This document shows, piece after piece, positions 45,148 through 57,661 of a stretch of 64,000 nucleotides of DNA (the stretch's first letter is position 1; the number at the start of each line of letters is the position of its first letter). The DNA is from Aselliscus stoliczkanus. Its lineage: Eukaryota > Chordata > Mammalia > Chiroptera > Hipposideridae. The stretch is from positions 84,962,501 to 85,026,500 of the forward strand of contig CM066734.1 of the NCBI GenBank assembly GCA_033961575.1. Direction: 5' to 3'. The notes under the pieces are model-generated. The model was given only the letters and a program-made list of their open reading frames with translations, did no database searches and was not told the origin of the DNA. The translations under genes were made by a program, and so were the position numbers.

Positions 45148-45390
45148 AGTTTCCGAGTACTCTCATAACAAAATACCTCAACATAAGTAGCTTAAAAAAA
45201 CAGGAATTTATTGTCTTACAGTTCTGGAGGCTAGAAGTTTGAGATCAAGGTGTCAGCAGGCCTTACTCCCTCTGAAGGCATTAGGGAAGAATCTGTTCCA
45301 GGTCTCTCTTAACTTCTGGTTGTTCTCTGGCTTTTAGCATATAATTCCAATCTTCACAGAACTGTGAGACAATAAATTTCTCATTTGCTC
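45148..45390 (-). mobile_element. MaLR-like LTR fragment, with a sense end fused to it
   Basis: 'cttacagttctggaggctag' and 'gatcaaggtgtcagcaggcc' are antisense LTR text of the MaLR kind. 'actgtgagacaataaatttc' at 45361-45380 is the sense-strand 3' end of such an LTR, so two pieces in opposite orientation are joined. Confidence 0.55.
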
Positions 45391-46949
45391 ACCTATAGCT
45401 AGGATTTAGCCAATGAGACAAAGGCTTATATATTAGGGAATTAATAGCCTGCAAGGAAATGAAAAGAGGTTTCCTATGACCAAGAAGGGGTAGGAAAATG
45501 TGGCAACAGAAAGAAGCCAACACAAAAATTCCAAATGCTCAGGCCATGTAGTTTGCCCTTCAGAAGATGTTGCCAGAATTTGGCATGCTGCTTCTCCCAG
45601 CCCTCCCTTGACAAGTGAACAATGTGTCAGCCCCCCACATCTCTGTAAGTTTCCCACTTGTCTCCACTGAGCAACATTCTTCCCATGAGGTCATGTTCAC
45701 CTCCTATCATTATTCTAAATGACTTTTCAATCCTTTTGGCAACTATCTTTTATGTATCTCAACTGTGGACCCATAAAACCCAACCAAACACAAGCTATAG
45801 TACAGAGACCTCAGCTGTTCTATAGACAAACACCTTTGCAGTTTTTCCTCCCTTTTCCCCAGTCCAACCCAACTTTCCTATTCAGCCCTTTTCTATCACC
45901 CCAAAGAAAAGACAGAGAGTAAAATGTTTTCACCATTCACCAGTTCACTGGGAAGGTGTTGCTTCCTTGAAAACTCAAGCCCTGGTACCTGGCACACTGA
46001 ATACTCCGTTTCATTTTTCTGACTGCCTTGTTCACACTTGCCAAGCCAACATCTGTGGATTGCATGACTTTACAATGAGAAAAAACGGAGAATATGTGTT
46101 TTTAAAAAGCAGGAAGAAAAAGAAAACAAGCTCTTCAGAGAAGAACATCATCTTCAGAGAAAACATCTCATAGGGCTTACACCTCCAACTTCTGCCCATC
46201 TTTCTCTTCCCCACCACTCCTGGACTCCTTCCCCCAAAATTAACCTAACAAATAGAATCACCTCTGGTCCAGATTGAGGCAAGTTTGGCAGCTTTAGGGG
46301 TTGAATGGTGACAACTTAGTAACAATCTGCTTTTCTCTGCAAATTGCTAAGGCAATGGTGTTCCTTGGCCAATTCAAAAATCAGGTGATGCCCAAATAAA
46401 CTACAGCACATTCTTGTCTAGGATTCTCATCCAAGAACCAAGGGCAGGTGCTGCCAGAGGCTCTGGTCCTGAGTCTCCTGGTGAAACTCAGTCTTACCAG
46501 GAGGTTGGCATTCCGAGGCTGTGTCTCTGAGAAAGGGATGGCAATTGGGCAAAAATTTGGAGGGTTATAGGGTAAAAGGCAGGGGAGGAAGACAAGAAGA
46601 GAGAGTAACTGTCTTCTAGATGTGGTACTTCCATGAATGTGGTCATAACAAAGGCCAAATCAGGCAGAATTTTATAGGTTTATCGTACCCAGATATGAAC
46701 AGGCTGTATCAACATAATCTGCAAAGAGAATCTTCTCTGTGATCTTTATTCCAATTCTCTTCCTGGTCCCACATTTTTGTTGAATGATACCACTAGCAAA
46801 TTCTATTAGCCCCAAAGCCGGGTATAACTAGCCTCCCTGTCAGTTCCTACAGCCAGTCTGTCACAAGGCCTGTTAATGAGAGCTCCTAAATAAATATCTC
46901 TCAGACATATCTGTTTTTTCTTCATAGCCATGAGTATTAGTGTGGATCA
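45391..46949. other. Unique DNA
   Basis: No gene or repeat recognised. The frames at 45433-45657 (minus), 45719-45922 and 45967-46173 lack recognisable motifs. Confidence 0.45.
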
Positions 46950-47690
46950 AGCCATCACCTTCTTCTTTCACCTGGATTAATGACAGTGGTCTTCTTTCTC
47001 TCCTTCTCCCCCAACACACTCTAGTCCCTTTCCAATATATTCTATAATCAGGATGGTCTTTAAGAAATGCAAACGTGTATCACACCATTGCTTAAAATTC
47101 TTCATGGCTCCCTGCTGCTTTTATAATAAAGTCCAAATTCTCATCGCGGCCTTTGAGACCCTGCCGCTATAGCTTCCTAACTGCAGCTTTTTCTCTTTAT
47201 TCCTTATGTGCTCTATGCTCTCTCCACACCAAAGTCCTTGTAGTTGCTCTAGTGTACCCTGTTTCTCCCCTGTCCCCCTCACCTCCCACCACTCCCTTTA
47301 AGCTTTTTGCGCTCTGCTTGAGATCTTTTCATCTTACCCCGCTCCTCCTCCCCCCTTCTCTTCCCTGTCCTCCTCCCCGCTTCTCCTCCTTATCATTTGC
47401 TAACCCCTACTTAACCTACATTCCTCAATTCTGATTTCACTTCATCTGGAAAGCCTTATCTGCCCCTGTGCCTTGAAAATCGGAGTTAAATGTCCTTCCC
47501 ATGAGCTTTCTCAGAACCTCACTTTCTCCTTTGATAGGGTATAACACTCTATTATAATTGCCTGGTCAACCATCTCTCTCCTGCTCTCCCCACTCACCCC
47601 CCAACTCAGTACTACATACCCCAAAATCAAGGAGCATGCCTACATTGAGCAGATACTTAATGTCAGTAAATGTTTGTTGATTCAATCAGT
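46950..47690 (+). mobile_element. L2-type LINE 3' region
   Basis: 'catggctccctgctgctttt', 'aataaagtccaaattctc', 'cctttgagaccctgcc' and 'cacttcatctggaaagcctt' follow the L2 3' consensus in order, ending 'cagtaaatgtttgttgattc'. The centre is pyrimidine-rich. The 93-codon frame at 47153 is coincidental. Confidence 0.75.
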
Positions 47691-48582
47691 TAAACAATTC
47701 AAATATCTCATGTTGCAGTAACGGAGGCAGCAAAGTCTTTGGCTCATGTGTTGCATCCCACAGTCTCCCGCTTTAACCCTTGACCATTTATATGTGGTTA
47801 TACTTTGACAAAAGACAGACTCAGTGCAGTCATTGCATAAAAAGAAACTGTGGGATAAAAGATGAATAACACCAACAAAAACAGTTACTTCCCTTCTCAA
47901 TTGTTAGAAGATTCAGATGTTTTTTTGAACAGGCTATGAGACCTTGATCCTTGCTTGATCCTTTATACTCTTCTCAAACTTAAATCATTCATGACTATCA
48001 GATCATACTTGGCCGAGACCAGGGTTTCTGAATCCTCAACCTCCTTCCATAACTTCAGCCATCCCTATAGGTTCAGGACTAACTTACCCATGAGACCTAA
48101 GTGACCCAGTGCCTAAGGTCCACAATAAGTTTAAAAGCTCAGGAAAATATTTTAATTTCTTTTAAAAATCAGAAGAAAAAAATACAATTTTAAGTCAAAA
48201 ATCATTTTGAAATATAATATAAATATATTTATCTTTATACTAACACAGTCATAGAACACAATATTTAATATTTTTTATGGAGGAAGGCATCAATGAAGTC
48301 AACAGTGCCAAATGCCCGTTGAAAATCATGACTTTAGTCCTGCTGAGTGCCTGAAAGTGACCTGTGCAAGAGGACAAGGCTATGGAATTGGAATCATCTG
48401 ACTATCTTGGAGATCCAGGGAGCCCCCAGTTCAGGTGAGAGGGTTGGACCACATGAAAAATTCAAGGCTTGCTTCTGTGCTTCGGGACTCAGACCTGTAC
48501 GATGGGCAGACTGGGGCTTCTCTCATCTTTCCCTGAGGCTTTTGCAGGGCTTGTTGGCAACCCACCAAAGGAAATCAGGATA
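47691..48582. other. Non-coding
   Basis: No gene recognised. 48090-48330, with 'cctaaggtccacaataagtt' followed by AT-rich sequence, may be an old repeat of unknown family. Confidence 0.4.
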
Positions 48583-49060
48583 TGTCACGCCCAAATATGC
48601 CTCTTTAATGTAAAAGTTAGTTTGAACTGAAGGCATTTAAGAAGCAATAAATGCAGAAAAAGGTCTTCTTTTTCTGCCTAAAGGTAGAAATAAATTCTTT
48701 TACTGGAGACACACTCTTATCAGCACAGAGACTGAACCAGAGTAATATGCAAACAAACCTTATTAAACCAACCCTCCTCCCAGTTAAGGAAAATAAGGAC
48801 CACCTAGTCCTAGCTGGACTACCCTTTGCCCAAACTCTTTGTTTTGATAGTTCTTCGAAATTTATTACCTCAAAGGTATAACAGCATGCTCTGGTCATTT
48901 CTTCAGGTCTTTGTTCCCTTGTGAAAGTCCCCATGTACATGTAAAAATTCAATAAAATGTGTTTGCTTTTCTCCTGTAAATCTGTCTTTGTCAGTTTAAT
49001 TTTCAGACCCAGCCAGGGACCCTAAGAAGGTCAAGAAAAGCTTTTTTCTCCCCTAAACCA
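48583..49060 (+). mobile_element. ERV1-like solo LTR
   Basis: About 480 bp beginning TGTCACGCCC and ending in ...AACCA. 'gtaaaaattcaataaaatgt' supplies the AATAAA polyadenylation signal at 48951-48956, followed by the R/U5-like 'aatctgtctttgtcagttta' and 'agacccagccagggacccta'. No gag, pol or env sequence flanks it, so only the LTR remains. No clear 4-bp target duplication was found. Confidence 0.7.
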
Positions 49061-50508
49061 CTTTAGCTCACCAGCTGCCAAAATAAAATTGCTTCCAGTA
49101 CTAGAAATTACTAACAACTAGTTCCACACTCAAGTCATTCAACACTTTATACACAAACAGAAATTACAATATAATATTAATTTTTAGTATTAAGTATATT
49201 AAATAATATTTTTAAAACAAATAATTGTGCTTCCTCTATAATGTTGTATTTTATTTGTACAGTTTTCACTGAGGGAACCACTAGCAGCAAAGTTAGTGGA
49301 AAAATCTTACCCAGCACCTGACATTTCCTCCTCAATATCCCCAGCTTTAGGGACAGTCTCTTTCTGCCACAGTTCAATTTAGGAAGTACAAAATCATGGC
49401 ATTTAATTGAGAAGGAGGAATATAAGCACAAGGAAGGCTGATTTTGCAGAGCTACAAGATATAACTTTTCAACCGTTAAGAACCTATTTAACCTCCCCAC
49501 TCCAAAGATATTTTGGGATACTATAGTTAAGTATGGAACTCCCCCTGTGCCTGGGAGGAGCCATCTAATAATTTCTAGAAAAGCAGACTGGTGCTTGAAA
49601 GCCTTCAGTAACAAGAAACAACTCTCTTATTACAAATTTCTAATTAGTATGCTTCCCTGCAGAAAAAAATTTCAAAACTCTACTGAAACTACAGGTAAAT
49701 GCTGAGTACCTTTTTCTTATAATTCTAAGCACACACATTTGCTTTTACTGCCTTTTTCTTTTCATTATTAAACCCTACAAGTGTTACTTAATTTTTTTTC
49801 TGAATTGCTTACTTTTGTCTTTTGCAGAACTTAATTCTTTTATCTTTTTCATTCCTTCAACAAATATTTGTTCATCTTGAGCCAAAGTTCCTACTTCAGA
49901 GATAAGGAAAAAGCAAGTGCCTTAGAAACACACATGTGGATCTAAATACTTATTCCACCAATCTCCAGCTAAGTGTCCTCCAGCATGCTGCCTGACTTCC
50001 ACAGCATCAGCAACTACATGTGCAATCTGGAACCATATTCATCCCAGTAGATTGTCTGAGAGCTGATTGAGAGCATGTATATATATATAGTAGACATTTG
50101 ACAAGTGTTCATTGTTTTCCCTGATTCCATTTTCTATCAAAAGGTAGCAAATTTAATGACTGATGAGCAAAACCAATTTAAGTTCTCAGAAAGTAGAAAA
50201 GGTCAGTTTAAGATATTCCTTCAGTTTAAGATATTCCTTCTCATGGCACAGACTATGCTATGTGCCATCCAGACCGCACTTTGTTTTGCTCTGAGAATAC
50301 AGAAAGAGTGCATTTCTCAGATTTCCTTGAGGTCAGTGAGTCGTGTGGCCATTAGAATGTAGCAGAAGTGACACTCATCACTTCCAGGCCTAGTTTCTAA
50401 AAAATCTTTTGGACCTGGCCCCTAACTGAGGCCCAGATGCAGAAAACCCAGCAGACACTCCAGGACCCTACATGATGGTAGAGGCATAGAACACAAGGAG
50501 TCTAGAGT
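49061..50508. other. Non-coding
   Basis: The minus-strand 145-codon frame at 49177-49614 resembles no protein I know. A small tandem duplication 'tcagtttaagatattcct' lies at 50203-50238. 50260-50480 may be part of an unassigned old repeat. Confidence 0.4.
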
Positions 50509-52131
50509 AGATCCAAGATGTCAGAGCAGACAAACACTGAGCCTGCTTCCTCCCACGAACACATTAAAATTACAACTAAATTATAGAACAATCAACCTGG
50601 AAAATCATCTGATGTCTAGCTGAACAAAGGTTTTATAACTAATGATATAAAGAAGCCATGTCAAGACTGGTAGGAGAGGCAGAGACACGGAACAAACCCT
50701 AAACATTCGTGTAGTGGTTGGTAACTGAGAGGGATATCTCAGCCATGGAGGTTCCCCTGGGGGGAGCAAGGGACCCTAGCTGCAAATCATTCTCCCCAGC
50801 CCAGAGTACTGGTGCCAGGAAGAGGAGCCCCCACAAAAATCTGTGAAAAACAAAATTCCAACCATCCAGGTGGGAGGAAGGCTGTGGGAAATCCAGATGT
50901 CCTCTTAAACAGTCCGTGCAAAGGCTCTCACTCACAGGTACTCATCTTGGGCTCTGGCAGAGGGACAGACCCTCAGGGGTGAGGGGGCAGGGTGTCAGAG
51001 ACATACAAGGGGCAGACTGACGTATGTGGCTTCATAGCAAGGACTGGAGGACAGTTGCATTTTCTCTGTGAGGGTCCTCCTCCCGTGCAGCCAGCAGGAG
51101 GGCACCATCTTTCCTATGTTGAGCCTGCCTTCACAAGCCAAATCAAATCTGATTGGTCTGATGAGTTCGAGTTCTGTTGGCTCCACCCTTTTGACTCACT
51201 GGGACCCCACCCCAGAGGCAATTTATCCATGAGCAGCCAGCCCTGCCCAAATTGCACTCTTTCTTGGAAAACTATCGGATTCCATAGGCCCAACGCAGGC
51301 AGCAACTGGCCTCAGTGTGATCTGAGACTTTTGCTGAGTAACTCCAGGCTCAGCACTACATCAAACCAGAGTCTGCATTAACCTATGACTGCAACTCTTC
51401 CCACTCTAGTGATTCCCTGAGACCCTGTCTCACCCAAATTGTGTACTGAACAAGGCTTTATCAGTAACTGAAACTTAAGGATGCTGACGGATGGCAGTAG
51501 GCATTGGGGGTGTCCTGGCATTTTGCAGAGCTACCTCAGGCCTGGAATTGGTGGCAAACATCCTCAGTTCACAACATTGCCCCTCCCACCTGCCTCCAAG
51601 GTTAGCACAAACAGTGAACAACTGCAGATCACTTTGAAGCTCCTACCAGGTAGTCCCCAGCTGGTCACAGGCAGTGGGTGACCTGTGCCTGCACCAGAGC
51701 CCCTTGCAAGAGGTTCAAGAATCAAAATACTTGGTAGTTGGCTCAGACCACACTGGCCAACTAGCCCCACAAGTGGCACACACAAAGGGTGGTCTCAACA
51801 GGCAGCAGAGCCTACTGACACAAATCTCACTCAGTGGGTTAAGCACCCCAAACAGTAGCATGTAAGCTGAGAATGTGGCCAAACCCCACATCCAATCAGC
51901 ATGTGGGTCAATTCCACCCACTGACATGCCCATAGCAATCAACGCTCAGCTATAACAGGAGGGGACACACACCCACACAAGGGACACTCCTGGAGCACCT
52001 GGAGCAGGAGGAGGTGACCAGGGACATTGTGCCAGGGTGCCACAGGGCACTTACTACATAAGGCTACCCAGCCAAGAGTGGGAGACAGCAGATCTATCTA
52101 ATACATAAAAACAAAGAGAGAGGAAGCCACA

Positions 52132-53020
52132 ATGAGGAAGCAAAGAAATACAACCCAAATGAAAGAACAGGAGAAAACTACAGAAAAAGAACTAAATGAA
52201 ATGGAGATAAGCAGCCTACCAGATACAGAGTTCAAAACAATGGTTATAAGGATGCTCAAGGAACTTAGTGATAACTTCAACAGAGAGATTGCAAGCATAA
52301 AAAATTACACAGAAGCCATACAAAAGAACCAGTCAAAAGTGAAGAATACAGTAACTGAAATGAAGAATGCAGTAGAAGGACCCACCATCAGACAAGATAA
52401 AGCAGAGGACTGAATCAGTGATTTGGAAGAGAAGGTAGCAGAAAACACCCAATTAAAACAGTAAAAAGAAAAACGAATCCAAAAAAAAGGAGGATAGTTT
52501 AAGAGACCTCTGGGATAACATCAAGCATAACAACATTCATATCATAGGGGTACCAGAAGGAGAAGAGAGAAAGCAAGGGATTGAGAATCCATATTTGAAG
52601 AAATAATGACTGAAAACTTTCCTAACCTGTTGAAGAAAATAAACATACAAGCCTAGGAAGCACAGAGAGTCCAAAACAAGATAAACCCAAACAGGCCCAC
52701 ACCAAGTCACATTAGAATTAGAATGGCAAAAGTTAAAGACAAAGAGAAAATCCTAAACGCAGCAAGGGATAAGCAACTAGTAACTTACAAGAGAGCTCCC
52801 ATAAGACTGTCAACTGATTTTTCAACAGAAACTTTGCAGGCCTGAAGGGATTGGCACAAAATATTCAACATGATAAAAAGCAAGGACTTATACCAAGATT
52901 ACTCTATCCATTAAAACTATCATTTAGAATCGAAGGACAGATAAAGAGCTTCCCAGACAAGAAAAAGCTAAATAAGTTCATCACCACTAAACCAGTATTA
53001 TAAGGAATGTTAAAGGAGCT
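52132..53020 (+). pseudogene. L1 ORF1 remnant, nearly full length but broken
   Basis: Begins MRKQRNTTQMKEQEKTTEKEL and stays open for 93 codons through the coiled coil ('LPDTEFKTMVIRMLKELSDN'). After the stop at 52413 the homology continues through the RNA-recognition region ('aacattcatatcataggggt') to the C-terminal domain, which ends near 53020. Several stops and frameshifts are present. It is the best preserved ORF1 in the window. Confidence 0.82.
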
Positions 53021-53171
53021 TCTTTAAGATGGAAAAAAAAAATCAAAACTTTGATTAATAAAATGGGAATAGCTATATATATATCTATCAATAATTATTT
53101 TCAATGTAAATGGATTAAAATCTCTACTCAAAAGATATTGGAGAGCTGAATGGATAAGAAAAAAAACCCTT

Positions 53172-53660
53172 GGGCTGGCTGAGTGCTGCATTGGTTAAGA
53201 GTTGGCTTGGGAGCGCCAGTTCTGAGCAGCAGGGCCCAGGTTTGGATCCCACATGAGGGCCAGTGACATGGCACCTTCTACAGCTAAGATGGTGAACAAC
53301 AACTTGACCTGGAAGTGGGCTGCCATGAGTTGCCGGCTACAGCATAGGCTGCAGTGGGGCTGCAGAAATCTGCAGTGAGCTACCGTGAGTGGCTGACAGC
53401 CAGCATTAGCAGCCAGCAGCTGGTGTGAGCTGTCATGAGCTGCCGTGAGCTGCCTTGAGTGGCTGTCCAATAACCAGTAAGTGACTGCCTCACCCAGGAA
53501 GAGCTCAATGATAATACCAACATGGGCCAGTGAAGCGATGTCCTCCACAACTGGACTGAAGAACAAAAGGACAGCAACATGTCTGTTCCCTTTCCCCAAT
53601 TCCCCAATGCTGTTCCCCTTCCCCAATTCCTCAATTAAAAAAAAGAAAAAAGAAAAAAAC
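53172..53660 (+). mobile_element. Long SINE
   Basis: Head variant with 'gccagttctgagcagcaggg', GC-rich centre with repeated 'tgagctgccgtgagctgcc', and a tail containing two 'ccccaatt' blocks. The duplication 'aaacccttg' / 'aaaccctta' flanks it. Confidence 0.9.
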
Positions 53661-53767
53661 AAAACCCTTACATATGCTGCCTACAAAAGAATGACTTCAG
53701 ATTGAAAGACACACACAAAGGAAAAGTAAAGGATGGAAAAAAATATTTCATGAAAATAGAAATGAAA

Positions 53768-53795
53768 TAAACAAACAAACAAACAAACAAACAAA
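53768..53795. repeat. (AAAC)n microsatellite
   Basis: Six or so units at an A-rich position of L1 ORF2. The other half-L1 copy has a plain poly-A run at the equivalent place (about 9393-9406). Confidence 0.93.
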
Positions 53796-54473
53796 AAAAA
53801 GCTGGGGTAGCAATACTTTTACCAGACAAAGTAGACTTTAAAACAAAGGCTATAACAAGAGACAAAGAAGGACCTGGTATTCCTACTCCAGGGTCTTTAT
53901 CTGAAGAAACCTAAATGCTACTTCGAGCGGACATGTGCATCCATATGTTCATTGCAGCGTTGTTTACAATGGTCAAGATGTGGAGGCAGCCTGGGTGTGT
54001 GTCAACGGATGAATGGATAAAGAGGAAGAGGTACATTATACAATGGAATATTGCTTGGCCATGGAAAAGAATGGGTTCTTGCCATCTGTGGCAGCATGGA
54101 TGAACCTGGAGAGTACTGTGCTGAGTGCAGTATGTCAGACAGAAAAAGACACATGCAATGTGATTTCGCTTATATGTGGGATCTAAAGAACAAAATAAAC
54201 AAAACAGAAACAAACACATAGATACTGAGGACATATTAATGGTTGTCAGATGGGAGGGGGTTGGGGTAAGTGAAAAATGGGAAGAGATTAAGAAGTACAA
54301 GTTGGTTGTTACACAGTAATGATGTGGATGTAAGGGATAGCATAAGGGATATAGTCAATAATATTGTAGTAACTATATATGGTGTCAGATGGGTACTAGA
54401 TTTGTTGGGGTGATAGATGGCAAGGGTTTGGGGGGCAGGGTGAAAAGGTGAAGTGATTAAGAAGTACAAACTG

Positions 54474-54924
54474 GGGCCAGCCTAGTGGCACTTTGGTTGG
54501 GAGTTGGGTTGAGGCACCATCTCTGAGCTGCAGGGCTCCAGTTCTGATTCCACATATGAGAGCCAGTGACACTGTGCCCTCTACAGCTGAGATAGTGAAC
54601 AACAGCTTGACCTGGAGCTGGGCTGCCATGGGTCACCACAACAGTGTAGGCTGCAGTGGGACTGGCTGGCAGCGGGCGTGAGCTTTGGTGAGTTGCTGTG
54701 AGCCGCCGTGAGCAGCTGTCCAATGGCCCGTGAGCGACTGCCTCACCCAGGAAGAGTGCAATGACGATACCAACATAGGCCAGTGAAACAACGTCCTCCA
54801 CAACTAGACTGAAGAACAAAAGAACAGCAACTTGTCTGTTCCTATTCCCCGTTTCCCCAATGTTGTTCCCTGCCCCCAATTCCCCAATAAAAAAAAGTTT
54901 TTTAAATTTTAAAATTTTTAAAAA
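54474..54924 (+). mobile_element. Long SINE inside an L1 3' UTR unit
   Basis: Diverged head 'gggccagcctagtggcactt', GC-rich centre, 'acagcaacttgtctgttcc' and 'ccccaataaaaaaaag' tail. The duplication 'acaaactg' with A/G-rich 5' extension lies at 54466-54473 and 54929-54936. Confidence 0.9.
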
Positions 54925-55139
54925 GAGAACAAACTGATAGTTACAAAACAGTCATGGGAATGTAAAGTAAAACACAGGGAATATAGCCAATAAACAGCAA
55001 TACTGTAACTACATATAATGCCTGGTGAATACTAGACTAGTCAGGATATCACTTCTTAAATTTTATCAATGTCTAACCACTATGCTGTACATCTGAAATT
55101 AATATAAAATAATATTGAATGTCAACTGTAATTGAAAAA

Positions 55140-55405
55140 TTTTAAAAGGGGAGGAAGGTGAATGAGAATAAGAGGTCCAAATTTCCAGGTATGAAACAAA
55201 TAAGCCATGGGGATGTAATATACAACACAGGGAATATAGTCAATAATACTGTGATAGCATGGTATGGTGTCTGGATTTATCCAGACATGGTTGCTGGATT
55301 TATCATGGTGATCACTTCTTTAGGTATATAAACGTAGAACAACAATGGTGTATACCTGAAACTAATATAATATTGTGTGTTAGCTATATTTTAATAAAAA
55401 TCTTA
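55140..55405 (+). mobile_element. Second L1 3' UTR end directly downstream
   Basis: After the A-rich end of the preceding L1, a further 3' UTR copy begins ('gggaatatagtcaataatac') and ends 'tacctgaaactaatataata' plus a tail. It may be the tail of an older host L1 or a third 3' UTR unit. Confidence 0.7.
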
Positions 55406-57661
55406 TCAAAAAAACAGATCCCTAAATTACTGCATGAGTAGACCCCACTAACTAGCAACAAATTACAATATGTACACTGCTCAGGTTGAGAGTTGTTTTG
55501 CTTTTACATGAGCCTATCTTGAATAATTCATGGCATAAATTACCATCCAATCTTAGAACTGAAAACCTGGAAACAGATTAAAAGCAATCAAAACTCTCAC
55601 TAAATTTCTTGAGTTAAAAACAGGTCTTAACTTCTTGGTACCCCACTCAACCGTTAGCACAATGCTCTAAATAAATCAGTTGCTTATTATCTATGTGTGA
55701 ATTGAATATTGCCACAAGATAGAATTAAAAATACCTATATATTTATACTTACACACACATATTTTACATAAATTTCACCTTCTACCCTATAGGTATTTTA
55801 ATTTAAATATAATTCAATTAAATTTAAATTAATTTAATTACAATTTAATCAAAATGTAAACCTTAATTCCTGAAATCATTTCAGTTTAGAAAACAATCAA
55901 GGTTAGAAGACAATTCAAGTGGCAGTCGGAATATGACCACTGATTTCCCAGGTCACTTTACTGGAGGTGAGCAAGCCAGGGCAGGAGGAAATCACAGGGA
56001 CTCTCAAGTGTGCAGGTAAGAATCCTACTGATGTTGAAATATTGAGCTCTAAGATTTCAAATCCCTTACACTTCTCCATCTCACTGAGTCCTGGAGTCTC
56101 ACTGAGTCTTGTTCTCCTTGGATGATATCCTCCAGGCAATTCTGTTATTGCTGCTGTCATTTCCATTCTTTCACTCAGCAGCCATGCTTGTACTGTGGTG
56201 GTTCACTTTTTAACTAATTCTGATGAATTTCTCTTTTCAGCACACAAGCATCCAAACCCAAGTGTAAAGTATCTATTTGACAACTAAAGAACAGGTTGCC
56301 ATTCCCATTTTTAAGGTCTCCTCCCTGATGAAAGGTGGGGCACATTCACCCAGAGCTGAAAATATTCATCAGTAATACTCTCAAAAACATTTATTTTAAA
56401 TAACAATCAAACAGTGCCCCAAGTTTTAGGACCATTTGTCAGCTATCTTCAGCTAAGTTTCCTACCTATGGGTGATACTTTTGTCAGCAACCAGCAGTCA
56501 ACATTTGTCTCTCTTTACTGTTATAAGGCCCTTATCCCAGTGCCTGAGTGCCTGTGAATTCCAAAGTGCTCAACACTATTTTTTAATGTAAACTTTGTTA
56601 AGTATTACATATATGTAGAAACATAGACACAACACATGTGTCCAGTTCAGTGAATCTCTGCTGCATCAGTTAGCTAGTTGGTTAGTTTGTTTTCCCCAAA
56701 AGTTTTGGAGACTCCTTTACAAAAAGGAGTCCTGCTAACAGTCCCTGATATCCTAAGATCTTTGATTAAGCATATTCTTTCCATTCCTCTACTGCCATCC
56801 ACATTCACTCTCACAAGCATTTGCTACAAAAAATATGGATTAGAGGGTAATCCCGGTCATGAATAAGCTCTGCAGGTTTGATATATAGTTTGTACCCTTG
56901 CATATACTGATTTTGATTAAGCAGCATTTCTTATTTACACAAAAGCACCTCAGTTATAGAATACATATTGACACTGTGCACAACACTCTGAAGAAAAGAC
57001 ACTTGTATAGTTCACTGGAGTCATATTTACAATGGACTCCAGTCAACTCCAGAAATGAGCAGGTAGGTCTCACAACAGACCAAAAAGTCCTTTCACGTCT
57101 CTATGATTTTCACGTATCCATACACTATGAGTATTCACCTGCTTACCACTGCCTTCACAAATCAAGACATAAAGATACGGGACTTATAGCTGGATGCAAA
57201 TTTCCAGGCAACCAAATCTTTCCTGCCTTCTCAAGCATGTCCTTATTTAAACACCATAAAAAAATGTAAATTATTCTAAAAGGTAGCAGTCCAATGTTCT
57301 TAAAAAAATAATTGTGCCCATGTTTAATTCACAGGAAAGTGGATGGTAAATGAATAAAAGAAAAAGCATTCTTAGAACTATTCTTTAATCCTGCAAAATA
57401 CAATCAATCATTTTCCATTTTTTAATCTTCCAATTTTGTATTTAATTAAAGTATCAGCTTTTTATTTGCCAAAACTATCCATGAACTTGTTCCATCCTAG
57501 CTATAATTCTACGACTGTCCCTCTATTTTCACACTTCATCTTAGCCAAATGGCCGAGAAGCAACTGTCCCTTTATTTTCAGACAAAGCTATAATTCCTAA
57601 TTAAAGGATGCTATGAAAACTCCCTTTTGTCCCATTCATAACTGAACAATATTTCTTTTTC
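55406..57661. other. Mostly unique DNA
   Basis: No gene recognised. 55730-55860 is an AT-only low-complexity stretch rich in 'atttaa' words. Small inverted repeats occur at about 56711-56732 ('gactccttt...aaaggagtc') and 57012-57041 ('actggagtc...gactccagt'). Confidence 0.45.

Larger units (their letters stand above)
50509..55139 (+). mobile_element. Long L1 with ORF2 reverse transcriptase deleted
   Basis: 5' UTR from 'gatccaagatgtcagagcag' (about 50509) to 52131, ORF1 (52132-53020), spacer, ORF2 endonuclease start (about 53090-53867). It then jumps at 'caaagaaggacc|tggtattcc' (about 53869) into the ORF2 C-terminal tail, followed by a 3' UTR with tandem units. The junction is equivalent to that of the element at 8490. 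Two long SINEs (53172, 54474) and an (AAAC)n expansion interrupt it. All frames are broken. Confidence 0.85.

Noticed and set aside
49177..49614. 145-codon minus-strand frame
   Set aside because: The longest simple candidate for a host gene, but no domain, signal or splice context is visible. A frame this long is expected by chance in 64 kb.
53195..53662. 155-codon minus-strand frame and similar ones at 11122, 22678, 54457 and 57718
   Set aside because: All are the same antisense or sense reading of the long SINE body, whose GC-rich centre is open by chance. The similarity between them is repeat homology, not a gene family.
56711..56732. Short inverted repeat as a terminator or regulatory hairpin
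   Set aside because: Nine- to ten-bp hairpins are expected by chance in 64 kb, and there is no adjacent transcription unit.
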